Notes: generated from the sequence alone by a model not told the origin. A stretch of 64,000 bases of DNA from Pseudomonas corrugata (GCF_001269905.1 NZ_LHVK01000010.1:1-64000); one strand, 5' to 3'. Shown: positions 39,515 to 48,430, counted from the stretch's first letter. Numbers and translations are program-made.

Positions 39515-40636
39515 TCAAATCACGATCAGGTCGGCTTGCAACGCGCCGGCCTGTTTCAAGGCTTCGAGAATCGCCATCAGGTCGCCCGGTGCCGCGCCGA
39601 CCTGGTTCACTGCCCGGACAATTTCATCCAGAGTGGTGCCCGGGCCGAACTTGAACATCGGCTTGGCTTCCTGTTCGGCATTGACCCGCGAACGGGGCAC
39701 GACGGCAGTCTGACCGTTGGACAGCGGGCCCGGCTGGCTCACGATCGGGTCTTCGGTGATGGTCACGGTCAGGCTGCCGTGGGTCACGGCGGCCGGCGAA
39801 ACCTTGACGTTCTGGCCAATCACGATGGTGCCGGTGCGCGAGTTGATGATGACTTTCGCCACCGCCTGGCCCGGGTCGACCTCGAGGTTTTCCAGGATCG
39901 ACAGGTAGTCGACCCGCTGGCTCGGATCCAGGGGCGCGGTGACGCGGATCGAGCCACCGTCAATGGCCTGAGCCACGCCTGGGCCGAGCATGTCGTTGAT
40001 CTTGTCGACGATGCGCTTGGCGGTGGTGAAGTCGGAGCGGTTGAGGTTCAGTGTCAGGCTGTTGCCCTGGTTGAAACCGCTCGGCACCGCACGTTCCACC
40101 GACGCACCGCCAGGGATACGGCCGGCCGACGGAACGTTGACGGTGATCTTCGAACCGTCGCGTCCTTCGGCATCGAAACCGCCCACCACCAGATTGCCCT
40201 GGGCGATGGCGTAGACGTTGCCGTCGATACCCTTGAGCGGCGTCATCAGCAGCGTACCGCCGCGCAGGCTCTTGGAGTTACCAATGGACGAAACCGTGAC
40301 ATCCACCTGCTGGCCGGGCTTGGCGAACGCCGGCAGATCGGCATTGATGGACACCGCCGCGACGTTTTTCAACTGCACGTTGCCCGAGCCTGGCGGCACC
40401 TTGATGCCGAACTGCGACAACATGTTGTTGAAGGTCTGCAGGGTGAACGGGGTCTGGGTAGTCTGGTCACCGGTACCGTTCAGGCCCACGACCAGGCCGT
40501 AGCCGATCAACTGGTTGGAACGCACGCCGGAAATGCTGGCGATGTCCTTCAGACGCTCGGCTTGAGCGGTGAAGGCTGCCGACATCACCAACACACCCAT
40601 CAACAGCTGTTTGAGGTTCAACCGCTTAAGATTCAA
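39515..40636 (-). CDS. flgI: Flagellar P-ring protein FlgI
   Basis: FlgI forms the periplasmic P ring around the rod. The product has a signal peptide ending AFTAQA before ERLKDIASISGVRSN, and the family core NQLIGYGLVVGLNGTGDQ. The start is uncertain. A GTG at 40645 directly after the flgH stop has no ribosome site, while the TTG at 40636 has AGGTGG 5 bases upstream, so I use 40636 (373 residues). The two differ only by three residues at the signal peptide. Confidence 0.92.
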   Translation of the reverse strand: MNLKRLNLKQLLMGVLVMSAAFTAQAERLKDIASISGVRSNQLIGYGLVVGLNGTGDQTTQTPFTLQTFNNMLSQFGIKVPPGSGNVQLKNVAAVSINADLPAFAKPGQQVDVTVSSIGNSKSLRGGTLLMTPLKGIDGNVYAIAQGNLVVGGFDAEGRDGSKITVNVPSAGRIPGGASVERAVPSGFNQGNSLTLNLNRSDFTTAKRIVDKINDMLGPGVAQAIDGGSIRVTAPLDPSQRVDYLSILENLEVDPGQAVAKVIINSRTGTIVIGQNVKVSPAAVTHGSLTVTITEDPIVSQPGPLSNGQTAVVPRSRVNAEQEAKPMFKFGPGTTLDEIVRAVNQVGAAPGDLMAILEALKQAGALQADLIVI

Positions 40637-40645
40637 CTGGACCAC

Positions 40646-41341
40646 CTAGAAAGGGAACTTCGGGCTGAGGAAGAAACGGTCGAACCAGCCCGGCTGACTC
40701 GCATCGGCGAAGGCACCGGTACCCGAGTAGGTGATGCGCGCATCCGCCACACGGGTGGAAGAAACGGTGTTATCGGTAGCGATGTCGTCGGCGCGAACCA
40801 TGCCGGCGATGCGCACCAACTCGTCACCGGTGTTGAGGGTCAGCCACTTCTCGCCACGCACGACGATGATGCCGTTGGGCAATACGTCGGCGACGGTCAC
40901 GGTGATGGAGCCGGTCAGGCTGTTGCTCTGGCCGGACTTGCTGTCGCCCTTGGTGGCCCGGTCGGAGCCATAACCGGCGTTGAGGCTCAGGTCATTGCTG
41001 CCAATGGGGTTGTTGGTGGTCAGGCTGGAGCCGAACAACGAAGTGAGGCCGACACTGGTATTGCTGGTTTTGTCCACCTGGGAGTTAGCGTTCTTGCTCG
41101 CCTGGGTCCGCTCGTTCAGGGTGATGGTGATGATGTCACCGACCCTGAATGCCTTGCGGTCGCTGTACAGGTTCTGCTCGAAACCGGCCTGGTAGATCGA
41201 GCCATTGTTGGCAGCGGCCGGCAGCGGCGTGCGCGGCAACACCGGGGCGTAGTACGGGTCATTGGGCCTTGGCGTAGGCGCGACACAGCCGGCGAGCGCG
41301 GTGACCCCACTCAATGCCAGAACAGATACAAAGCGTTTCAT
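40646..41341 (-). CDS. flgH: Flagellar L-ring lipoprotein FlgH
   Basis: FlgH forms the outer-membrane L ring. The 231-residue precursor has a lipoprotein signal with the lipobox LAGC (Cys at about residue 19) and the conserved RVGDIITITLNERTQASKNA and VVRGEKWLTLNTGDELVRI regions, ending FFLSPKFPF. The gene has a GAGAGGTAGGG ribosome site and sits between flgG and flgI in the usual order. Confidence 0.96.
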   Translation of the reverse strand: MKRFVSVLALSGVTALAGCVAPTPRPNDPYYAPVLPRTPLPAAANNGSIYQAGFEQNLYSDRKAFRVGDIITITLNERTQASKNANSQVDKTSNTSVGLTSLFGSSLTTNNPIGSNDLSLNAGYGSDRATKGDSKSGQSNSLTGSITVTVADVLPNGIIVVRGEKWLTLNTGDELVRIAGMVRADDIATDNTVSSTRVADARITYSGTGAFADASQPGWFDRFFLSPKFPF

Positions 41342-41393
41342 GACCCTACCTCTCGGTGTTGCAGGCGACCCTGAGGCCGCCCTATAGAAGTGA

Positions 41394-42179
41394 TTACAGA
41401 TTCTGCGTAACGAACGAAAGCATCTGGTCGGCAGTGGAGATCACCTTGGAGTTCATCTCGTAGGCGCGCTGGGTGGTGATCATGTTGACCATCTCCTCAA
41501 CAGTGCTCACGTTGGACGTTTCAAGGGTGTTCTGCAGCGTGGTGCCGAAACCATTCAAACCCGGGGTGCCGATTTGCGGCGCACCACTGGCAGCGGTTTC
41601 CAGGAACAGGTTGTTACCCACCGCTTGCAGGCCGGCCGGGTTGATGAAGTCGGCGGTCTGCAGGTTGCCGATCACCTGAGCGGCCGGGTTGCCCGCCACG
41701 GTGATGGACACGGTCCCGTCGCGGCCCACGGTGAAGGTCTGGGCATCGTTCGGGATGATGATGGCCGGTTCCAGGGCAAAACCGCTGGCGTTGACGATCT
41801 GGCCATTGGAGTCCAGGTGGAACGTACCGTCACGGGTGTAGGACGTGGTGCCGTCCGGTTGCAGGATCTGGAAGAAACCGCGACCGTCGATGGCCATGTC
41901 CAGCGGCTGCTCGGTGGTTTGCAGGCTGCCGGCGGTGAAGTTTTTCTGGGTACCGACAATGCGCACACCGGTACCGACTTGCAGGCCCGACGGCAGTTCG
42001 CTGTCCTGGGTCGACTGGGCACCTGGTTGACGCTTGACCTGGTACAGCAAGTCCTGGAATTCGGCACGATCACGTTTGAAACCCGTGGTCGAGACGTTCG
42101 CCAGGTTGTTGGAAATGGTAGTCAGGTTGGTGTCCTGGGCGGACAGACCTGTTTTGGCAACCCACAGAGCCGGAAGCAT
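41394..42179 (-). CDS. flgG: Flagellar distal rod protein FlgG
   Basis: FlgG builds the distal rod. The 261 residues match the family exactly, with the N-terminal LSAQDTNLTTISNNLANVST motif, RDRAEFQDLLYQ, and the C-terminal VSTVEEMVNMITTQRAYEMN helix. A GAGGAG ribosome site precedes the ATG. Confidence 0.97.
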   Translation of the reverse strand: MLPALWVAKTGLSAQDTNLTTISNNLANVSTTGFKRDRAEFQDLLYQVKRQPGAQSTQDSELPSGLQVGTGVRIVGTQKNFTAGSLQTTEQPLDMAIDGRGFFQILQPDGTTSYTRDGTFHLDSNGQIVNASGFALEPAIIIPNDAQTFTVGRDGTVSITVAGNPAAQVIGNLQTADFINPAGLQAVGNNLFLETAASGAPQIGTPGLNGFGTTLQNTLETSNVSTVEEMVNMITTQRAYEMNSKVISTADQMLSFVTQNL

Positions 42180-42228
42180 TCGATTCTCCTCGTACGCCTG
42201 ATTTTCGGCGCGACGCTTTAATTAATGG

Positions 42229-42966
42229 TTAGATCTGCAAGACCCGAGCCATGGCCTCGTCGCCTTCTTTGGCGGTGTTCATCATTTTCACGTGAAGCTC
42301 GAATTGCTTGGCCAGGGCCAGAACCGAAGTCATCTCGTCCACAGCATTGACGTTGCTCGCTTCCTGGAAGCCCGACACCAATTGCACGCTGGCGTCGATC
42401 GGTGCCGGCTGGCCATCCTTGGTACGGATAGAACCGTCCAGGCCCTTGGTCATGTTCTTGAGGTCCGGGTTGACCAGCTTGATACGGTCCACTTCAGCCA
42501 TCACGCGCGGGCCCTCGCCCATGGCACGGATACTGATGGTGCCGTCCTGGCCGATTTCGATTTTCTGCTCCGGCGGCACGGCAATAGGACCGCCATTGCC
42601 CATCACAGGCATGCCATTGCCGGCCCGCAGCACGCCCAGGGCGTCAACGTTGAGACTGCCGGTGCGCACGTAGCTTTCACCGCCGTCGGGGTTCTGCACG
42701 GCCATCCAGCCCGGCCCACTGACCGCCACGTCGAGGTCGCGACCGGTTTCCACCAGCGCACCCGGGGTGAAATCGGTGGCAGGCCGCTCGGACATTGCAA
42801 ACGCCCGCGCCGGAAAGCTGTCGCCGAACACCGGCATCGAGCGCGCCTGCTCCAGGTCTTTCTGAAAACCATTGGTGGAGATGTTCGCCAGGTTGTTGGC
42901 ATGGGCCCGCTGCGCCAGTGCGTTCTGGCTGGCGCCGGTCATTGCCACATAAAGGTACTTGTCCAC
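42229..42966 (-). CDS. flgF: Flagellar proximal rod protein FlgF
   Basis: FlgF is a proximal rod subunit. I place the start at the GTG at 42966 (VDKYLYVAMTGASQNAL), which has an AGAGGA site and gives 245 residues. A longer frame to 43152 adds residues with no family similarity. The core has ANNLANISTNGFQKDLEQAR and the C-terminal NVNAVDEMTSVLALAKQFEL. It is the first gene of flgFGHIJKL, with a sigma-54 element at 43023-43038. flgE does not lie upstream as it often does. Confidence 0.94.
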   Translation of the reverse strand: MDKYLYVAMTGASQNALAQRAHANNLANISTNGFQKDLEQARSMPVFGDSFPARAFAMSERPATDFTPGALVETGRDLDVAVSGPGWMAVQNPDGGESYVRTGSLNVDALGVLRAGNGMPVMGNGGPIAVPPEQKIEIGQDGTISIRAMGEGPRVMAEVDRIKLVNPDLKNMTKGLDGSIRTKDGQPAPIDASVQLVSGFQEASNVNAVDEMTSVLALAKQFELHVKMMNTAKEGDEAMARVLQI

Positions 42967-43022
42967 TGTCGTTCCTCTGCATGCCGGACGTTTGCCGCCC
43001 ACTGCTGTGTTGCACAGCCTTA

Positions 43023-43038
43023 AGCAATTTGCAGACCA
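43023..43038 (-). promoter_or_regulatory. Sigma-54 promoter element for flgFGHIJKL
   Basis: The minus strand reads TGGTCTGCAAATTGCT. The GG and GC are separated by exactly 10 bases and the TTGCT half is perfect, while CAC of the -24 half is TCT. It lies about 60 bases before the flgF GTG. Confidence 0.65.
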
Positions 43039-43175
43039 ACTTTTTTTCTGGCGGCTCCTGGCCCGGCAAACAAAGGGCTTGCAGAATTTTGCGGGGAAAA
43101 ATGAAATGTATCGAAGACGAAAAACCGGCGGTGTCATGCCGCTCAAAGGCAAAGGATTACCGTGGGGCAGACCCG

Positions 43176-43221
43176 CCGTTACCTGTGGCGAGGGGATTTA
43201 TCCCCTCGCCACAGGTAACGG
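43176..43221. repeat. Compact palindromic REP-like hairpin between phhR and flgF
   Basis: A 46-base perfect palindrome has 21-base arms (CCGTTACCTGTGGCGAGGGGA and its complement) around TTTA. It uses the TGTGGCGAGGGGATT REP core seen at 47549. It lies immediately downstream of the phhR stop codon and probably ends that transcript before the flgF promoter. Confidence 0.8.
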
Positions 43222-43222
43222 A

Positions 43223-44785
43223 TTACATCCCAGGCTCTTTACCCACCTCATACTCGCGCAACTTATTGGCAATGGTGGTATGGGACACCCCCAACCGCTT
43301 GCCAAGTTGCCGGCTGCTGGGGTGCTCGGAATAGAGCCGTTCCAGCACCGCCTTCTCGAATCGCCCGACAATCTCGTCCAGCCCGCCGTCCAGTGAAAAG
43401 TCACCCAGGGGCTGGCGCACACCATAGTCCGGCAGACGGATATGCTCGGCCTTCACCGTCCCACCGTCACACAGGGAAACGGCCTGGAACAGCACGTTCT
43501 CCAGTTGCCGGACATTGCCCGGCCAATGGTAATGACTGAGGCGGTCCATCGCCGCCGTGGCCAGTTTCGGCAGCGCACAGCCGATCTGGCGACTGGCCTG
43601 GTCGAGGAAGTGCTCCACCAGCGGCGCGAGGCCATCGAGGCACTCGCGCAGCGGCGGAATGTGCAAGGACAAGACGTTCAAGCGGTGATACAGGTCCTGG
43701 CGAAACTCCCCCCGGGCACAGAGTTCGGACAAATCCACCTGGGTCGCGCAAATCACCCGGACATCCAGGTATACCTCTTCATCGCTGCCGACCCGCCGGA
43801 AGCAACCGTCCTGCAAGAAGCGCAGCAACTTCACCTGCAGGCGTGGGCTCATTTCCCCCACCCCGTCGAGAAACAAGGTACCGCCAGCCGTCAACTCCAG
43901 CAGCCCCAGCTTGCCTTCGGCACGGGCGCCTTCGAAGGCGCCGGGACCGTAGCCGAACAGTTCCGTCTCGGCCATGGACTCCGGCAGCCCGGCACAGTTA
44001 AGCGCCATCAGTGGTGACTGCCCGCGCGGGCTCGCCAGGTGGCAGGCCCGGGCCAGCAATTCCTTGCCGGTGCCGGTTTCGCCTTCAATCAGTAGCGGCG
44101 CGTCCAGCGGGGCCATGCGCCGGGCTTCGCGGACCACCGCAGCCATCACTTTCGAACTCTGGAAGATGCTGTCGAAGCCACGCAACTCCTGCTTGCGCAC
44201 GTTATAGATGCGCTCACCGACCCGGTCGGCCCGATGCAGCGTCAACACCGCACCAGCCATGGCCTCGCTGTCGTCATGCTCCGATTGCAACGGGGCGATG
44301 TCGGCCAGGAACACATCGCCCTTGACCTTGACCCGCAGCCCGTTGATGCGCGACTGGTTGGCTCGCACCAGTTCCGGCAAATCGAAATCCTCGGCGTAGC
44401 GCGACAGCGGAATTCCCGGTACCTCGTCCACCCGCACCCCGAGCAACTGAGCGGCCGCCCGGTTCGCGGCGACGATGGAACCGCCCATGTCGATGGACAA
44501 CACTGGAAACTCCAGGGCGCCGAGCAACGCATTGAGCTCCATGTGCCGACGCTCGCTGGGCATCAGCCCTACCCGCTTGACGCCGAACACGCCGGCGATA
44601 CCTTCGAATTTCGGACGCAACGCCTGGAATTGAATGTTGATCAGGTTCGGGCAGTGCAGGTAGATCGCATTACCGTGCTCGCCACCAACTTCGCCCCGGG
44701 CGACGTTGATGCCGTACTCCACCAGCAGGTTGAGGATGTCCCGCAGGATGCCGATGCGATTCTGGCAGTGGACTTTGATGCGCAT
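43223..44785 (-). CDS. phhR: TyrR-type transcriptional regulator PhhR
   Basis: PhhR activates phenylalanine and tyrosine catabolic genes. The 520-residue protein has an N-terminal ACT domain (1-75; MRIKVHCQNRIGILRDILNL), a PAS domain (about 80-190), an AAA+ domain (about 205-435; Walker A GETGTGKE) and a C-terminal helix-turn-helix (RQLGKRLGVSHTTIANKL). The sigma-54 contact loop reads GPGAFEGA instead of GAFTGA and the Walker B is LFLDGVGEM, lacking the usual glutamate. This fits a TyrR-like regulator acting with sigma-70. The ATG at 44785 is the family start. The gene is divergent from phhA. Confidence 0.93.
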   Translation of the reverse strand: MRIKVHCQNRIGILRDILNLLVEYGINVARGEVGGEHGNAIYLHCPNLINIQFQALRPKFEGIAGVFGVKRVGLMPSERRHMELNALLGALEFPVLSIDMGGSIVAANRAAAQLLGVRVDEVPGIPLSRYAEDFDLPELVRANQSRINGLRVKVKGDVFLADIAPLQSEHDDSEAMAGAVLTLHRADRVGERIYNVRKQELRGFDSIFQSSKVMAAVVREARRMAPLDAPLLIEGETGTGKELLARACHLASPRGQSPLMALNCAGLPESMAETELFGYGPGAFEGARAEGKLGLLELTAGGTLFLDGVGEMSPRLQVKLLRFLQDGCFRRVGSDEEVYLDVRVICATQVDLSELCARGEFRQDLYHRLNVLSLHIPPLRECLDGLAPLVEHFLDQASRQIGCALPKLATAAMDRLSHYHWPGNVRQLENVLFQAVSLCDGGTVKAEHIRLPDYGVRQPLGDFSLDGGLDEIVGRFEKAVLERLYSEHPSSRQLGKRLGVSHTTIANKLREYEVGKEPGM

Positions 44786-44851
44786 AAAAAGCCCCAAGGG
44801 TTCGGTGACTGCTCTTTGTCACCCGTTTTTTTACCGAGCGACGCAAATTCT

Positions 44852-44869
44852 TGTAAAGATTATGTGACG
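44852..44869. promoter_or_regulatory. Candidate PhhR/TyrR half-conserved box
   Basis: TGTAAAGATTATGTGACG has a perfect left half of the TyrR box TGTAAA-N6-TTTACA but a weak right half. It lies in the phhR-phhA intergenic region, so it could serve either gene. Confidence 0.45.
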
Positions 44870-44924
44870 ACTCCAGGCAAATTCCCATAGATAAATCCAG
44901 GCACGACTGGATCTCAAGGGCGAT

Positions 44925-44942
44925 CGTAACGAAAAGTTTACG
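44925..44942. promoter_or_regulatory. Candidate PhhR/TyrR box upstream of phhA
   Basis: CGTAAC-GAAAAG-TTTACG is a dyad with 6-base spacing close to TGTAAA-N6-TTTACA. It is centred about 140 bases upstream of the phhA start codon. Binding is inferred from the motif and the adjacent regulator. Confidence 0.55.
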
Positions 44943-45075
44943 AAATAACCTCTATTACCTCGGACACACCTGCACCGCCCTGCTGCACCTACGAAAGCTT
45001 CGGGTTATCTCTAATACATCGCTGGACATAACAACAAACAGTCTTCCCCTCGAGGGAAATCAGCAGGAGAGCAGC

Positions 45076-45861
45076 ATGAAGCAGACGCAGTACGTGGCCC
45101 GTGAGCCCGATGCGCTAGGTTTTATCCACTACCCCGCCGAAGAACATGCGGTGTGGAATACGCTGATCACCCGCCAGCTGAAAGTCATTGAAGGCCGTGC
45201 GTGCCAGGAATACCTGGACGGCATCGACAAGCTTGGCCTGCCCCACGACCGCATTCCGCAGTTGGGCGAAATCAACAAGGTGCTGGGTGCAACCACGGGT
45301 TGGCAAGTTGCCCGGGTACCCGCATTGATCCCCTTCCAGACCTTCTTCGAATTGCTCGCCAGCAAACAGTTTCCGGTGGCGACCTTCATTCGCACCCGGG
45401 AAGAACTGGACTACCTGCAAGAGCCGGACATTTTCCACGAGATCTTCGGCCACTGCCCGCTGCTGACCAACCCTTGGTTCGCCGAATTCACCCACACCTA
45501 TGGCAAGCTCGGCCTGCAGGCGTCCAAGGAAGAGCGTGTCTACCTGGCGCGCCTGTACTGGATGACCATCGAGTTCGGGCTGGTGGAAACAGCGCAGGGC
45601 CGACGCATCTACGGTGGCGGCATCCTGTCTTCACCCAAGGAAACCGTGTACTGCCTGTCGGACGAGCCGGAGCACCAGGCCTTCGATCCGCTGGAGGCCA
45701 TGCGCACGCCGTATCGCATCGACATCCTGCAACCGGTGTATTTCGTCCTGCCAGAGCTCAAGCGCCTGTTCGACCTGGCCCATGAAGACATCATGGGCAT
45801 GGTCAAGCGCGGTCGGGAACTGGGCCTGCACACACCAAAATTTCCGCCGAAAGCCGCCTGA
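45076..45861 (+). CDS. phhA: Phenylalanine-4-hydroxylase
   Basis: PhhA is the iron- and pterin-dependent enzyme that hydroxylates phenylalanine to tyrosine. The 261-residue length is typical of the bacterial enzyme. The iron ligands are His121 and His126 in IFHEIFGHCP and Glu166 in WMTIEFGLVE. The ATG has an AGGAG site. It begins the phhABC cluster. Confidence 0.97.
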   Translation: MKQTQYVAREPDALGFIHYPAEEHAVWNTLITRQLKVIEGRACQEYLDGIDKLGLPHDRIPQLGEINKVLGATTGWQVARVPALIPFQTFFELLASKQFPVATFIRTREELDYLQEPDIFHEIFGHCPLLTNPWFAEFTHTYGKLGLQASKEERVYLARLYWMTIEFGLVETAQGRRIYGGGILSSPKETVYCLSDEPEHQAFDPLEAMRTPYRIDILQPVYFVLPELKRLFDLAHEDIMGMVKRGRELGLHTPKFPPKAA

Positions 45862-45959
45862 ATGGCGTTTTTTGATCCCAAGTGAGTCTGTTGCACTGCA
45901 CGGCTTTGCTTTAGCGTGGGTGCATCGACGTTCTACCCAATTCGATCCAGGAACACACC

Positions 45960-46316
45960 ATGAACACTCTGAACCAAGCCCATTGCGAAGCCTGCCGTGC
46001 CGACGCCCCACAGGTCAGCGACGAAGAACTGCCGGTACTGATCAAGCAGATCCCGGACTGGAACATCGAAGTGCGCGACGGCGTGATGCAGTTGGAAAAG
46101 GTTTTCCTGTTCAAGAATTTCAAGCACGCCCTGGCATTCACCAACGCCGTTGGTGAAATCTCCGAGGCCGAAGGCCATCACCCAGGCCTGCTCACTGAGT
46201 GGGGCAAAGTCACCGTGACCTGGTGGAGCCACTCCATCAAGGGCCTGCACCGCAACGACTTCATCATGGCCGCCCGCACCGATGACGTGGCCAAGACCGC
46301 CGAGGGCCGCAAGTAA
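45960..46316 (+). CDS. phhB: Pterin-4-alpha-carbinolamine dehydratase
   Basis: PhhB dehydrates the carbinolamine formed by PhhA, recycling the pterin cofactor. The 118 residues include the family motif EAEGHHPGLLTEWGKVTVTW and WSHSIKGLHRNDFIMAA. It lies 98 bases after phhA, and its stop codon overlaps the phhC start (TAATG). Confidence 0.96.
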   Translation: MNTLNQAHCEACRADAPQVSDEELPVLIKQIPDWNIEVRDGVMQLEKVFLFKNFKHALAFTNAVGEISEAEGHHPGLLTEWGKVTVTWWSHSIKGLHRNDFIMAARTDDVAKTAEGRK

Positions 46317-47509
46317 TGCATTTCGACGCCATCGGCCGGGTGCCCGGCGACCCGATCCTCGGCCTGATGGAGGCCTATGGTGCGGACAGCAACCCGAACA
46401 AGTTCGACTTGGGTGTGGGCGTCTATAAAGACGCCCAGGGCCTGACGCCGATTCTCGAATCGGTGAAGCAGGCCGAGCGACGGCTGGTGGATCATCAGAC
46501 CACCAAGACCTACATCGGCGGGCATGGCGACGCCACTTTCGGGCGGTTGATCACTGCGCTCGTCCTGGGTGCCGACGCCCGGCAGATCGCCGAACAACGC
46601 GCCGGTGCCACCCAGACCCCGGGCGGCACCGGCGCCCTGCGCCTGAGTGCCGATTTCATTGCACAGTGCCTGCCAGGCCGTGGCGTATGGTTGAGCAACC
46701 CGACCTGGCCAATCCACGAAACCATTTTCGCCACCGCGGGCGTCAAGGCCAGCCACTACCCCTACGTGGGCAGCGACAATCGCCTGGATTTCGAGGCGAT
46801 GCTGGCAACCCTCAGCCAGGCACCAAAGGGTGACGTGGTGCTGCTGCACGCGTGCTGCCACAACCCTACCGGTTTCGACCTGTCCCAGGATCAATGGCGC
46901 CAGGTACTGGAGGTGGTGCGCAGTCGTGAGCTGTTGCCGCTGATCGACTTCGCCTACCAGGGCTTCGGCGACGGCCTGGAACAGGATGCCTGGGCAGTCC
47001 GGTTGTTCGCCCAGGCATTGCCCGAGGTGTTGATCACCAGTTCCTGCTCGAAGAACTTCGGCTTGTACTGCGATCGCACCGGTGCGTTGATCGTCTGCGC
47101 CCGCGACGCCGACAAGCTGGTGGACATCCGCAGCCAACTGGCCAACATCGCCCGCAACCTGTGGTCGACACCGCCGGATCATGGCGCAGCGGTGGTGGCG
47201 ACGATCCTGGGTACTCCGGAACTCAAGCGTCTGTGGGCCGACGAAGTGGAAGCCATGCGCCTGCGCATCGCCCAGCTACGCAGTGGCCTGCTGGACGCCC
47301 TCGAACCCCACGGCCTGCGGGAGCGCTTCTCCCATATCGGGGTGCAACGCGGCATGTTCTCCTACACCGGCCTGGCGCCCGAGCAGGTCAAGCAATTGCG
47401 TGAGCGGCACAGCGTGTACATGGTCGGCACGGGGCGGGCCAACGTGGCCGGCATCGATGCGACTCGCCTGGACCGGCTGGCCGAGGCGATTGCGGACGTT
47501 TGCAAATAA
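46316..47509 (+). CDS. phhC: Aromatic amino acid aminotransferase
   Basis: PhhC transaminates tyrosine and phenylalanine with 2-oxoglutarate. The 397-residue class I aminotransferase has the PLP-binding Lys246 in SSCSKNFGLYCDR, the NPTGFDLS motif around residue 183, the pyridine-contacting Asp in PLIDFAYQGFG, and GTGRANVAG near the C-terminus. Its one-base overlap with phhB indicates coupled translation. Confidence 0.95.
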   Translation: MHFDAIGRVPGDPILGLMEAYGADSNPNKFDLGVGVYKDAQGLTPILESVKQAERRLVDHQTTKTYIGGHGDATFGRLITALVLGADARQIAEQRAGATQTPGGTGALRLSADFIAQCLPGRGVWLSNPTWPIHETIFATAGVKASHYPYVGSDNRLDFEAMLATLSQAPKGDVVLLHACCHNPTGFDLSQDQWRQVLEVVRSRELLPLIDFAYQGFGDGLEQDAWAVRLFAQALPEVLITSSCSKNFGLYCDRTGALIVCARDADKLVDIRSQLANIARNLWSTPPDHGAAVVATILGTPELKRLWADEVEAMRLRIAQLRSGLLDALEPHGLRERFSHIGVQRGMFSYTGLAPEQVKQLRERHSVYMVGTGRANVAGIDATRLDRLAEAIADVCK

Positions 47510-47548
47510 CTGCTGTACCTGCATAACCCTGTGGGGAAAGGCTTTGTC

Positions 47549-47683
47549 TGTGGCGAGGGGATTTATCCCCATTGGGCTGCGAAGCAGCCCCAAAATCAGT
47601 CCCTGCGGTGTGTCAGATTACTTCTGATGTAGGCAGTTTGGGGGCTGCTGTGCAGCCCAGCGGGGATAAATCCCCTCGCCACA
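47549..47683. repeat. REPIN between phhC and nitroreductase gene
   Basis: Two REP units, TGTGGCGAGGGGATTTATCC and its inverted copy ending in CCCCTCGCCACA, flank about 80 bases that themselves contain inverted GGGCTGCGAAGCAGCCC and GGGGCTGCTGTGCAGCCC stretches. It lies between convergent genes and could stop transcription from both sides. Confidence 0.85.
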
Positions 47684-47699
47684 AAAGCTCGTCATTCCA

Positions 47700-48266
47700 T
47701 CACTGCAACCCAGTCCACTCGCGAACGAATTCAGCAATGTCTTCCTTCGGTGCCGTCCGCGCTTCTTTCTGCGGTGTGCCCAGGTACAGGAAACCGATCA
47801 CCTCTTCCCCCACGTCAAGACCCAGCCCCTTGGCCACGTGCGGCGAGTACGCCAGTTCACCCGTACGCCACACTCCGCCAACACCCAGGGCATAGGCCGC
47901 CAGCAGGATCCCGTGGGCAGCGCAGCCGGCCGCCAGCAATTGCTCGGCTTTCGGGACTTTGAAATGGTCCTGCAAACGTGCGATCACCACCACGACCAAC
48001 GGCGCCCGCAGCGGACCATTGAGGGCCTTTTCCACAACCGCCTCGGACACCAGCGGATCATTGAATCGCGCCGCGTCGGCCAGCAGTTCGCCCATGCGAT
48101 AACGAGCCTGCCCTTCAACCGTCAGAAAACGCCAGGGCCGCAACTGGCCATGATCGGGAGCGCGCATCGCCGCGGCGAACATGATTTCCCGTTGTTCAGG
48201 CGTGGGTGCCGGTTCCACCAGGCGTGGAACGGAAACACGGTTGAGCAAAGCATCGAGAGCCTGCAT
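47700..48266 (-). CDS. Nitroreductase family protein (YdjA-like)
   Basis: This 188-residue FMN-dependent nitroreductase-fold protein has APDHGQLRPWRFLTV (flavin binding), GCAAHGILLAAYALGVGGVWRTG and the C-terminal GFLYLGTPQ. The single-domain size and RAPDHG motif fit the YdjA/TdsD-type subgroup. Its natural substrate is unknown. The ATG has an AGGGAGG site. It is divergent from trkH with 164 bases between. Confidence 0.88.
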   Translation of the reverse strand: MQALDALLNRVSVPRLVEPAPTPEQREIMFAAAMRAPDHGQLRPWRFLTVEGQARYRMGELLADAARFNDPLVSEAVVEKALNGPLRAPLVVVVIARLQDHFKVPKAEQLLAAGCAAHGILLAAYALGVGGVWRTGELAYSPHVAKGLGLDVGEEVIGFLYLGTPQKEARTAPKEDIAEFVREWTGLQ

Positions 48267-48430
48267 CGGCCACCTCCCTGAAAAAATGTCTGGCTATTCT
48301 AGTGTTCTGTACGGCAAGTTCGTTAGCGCAAATTAGCAGACGATGCACAGGCCAGTCGCGCCGGGCGCGGTTTACATGCCGCGAGCCGTCGGTAGAATGG
48401 CGCCCTTCCCTTTCAGCCCGAGCGGACTTC

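Noticed and set aside
39491..41374. Open frame of 627 codons on the plus strand opposite flgI and flgH
   Set aside because: The translation is His/Gly/Arg/Val-rich antisense sequence with no recognisable domain, and two well-supported genes occupy the other strand.
44821..45075. Riboswitch or leader RNA before phhA
   Set aside because: No conserved aptamer could be recognised; the TyrR-like boxes explain the regulatory need.
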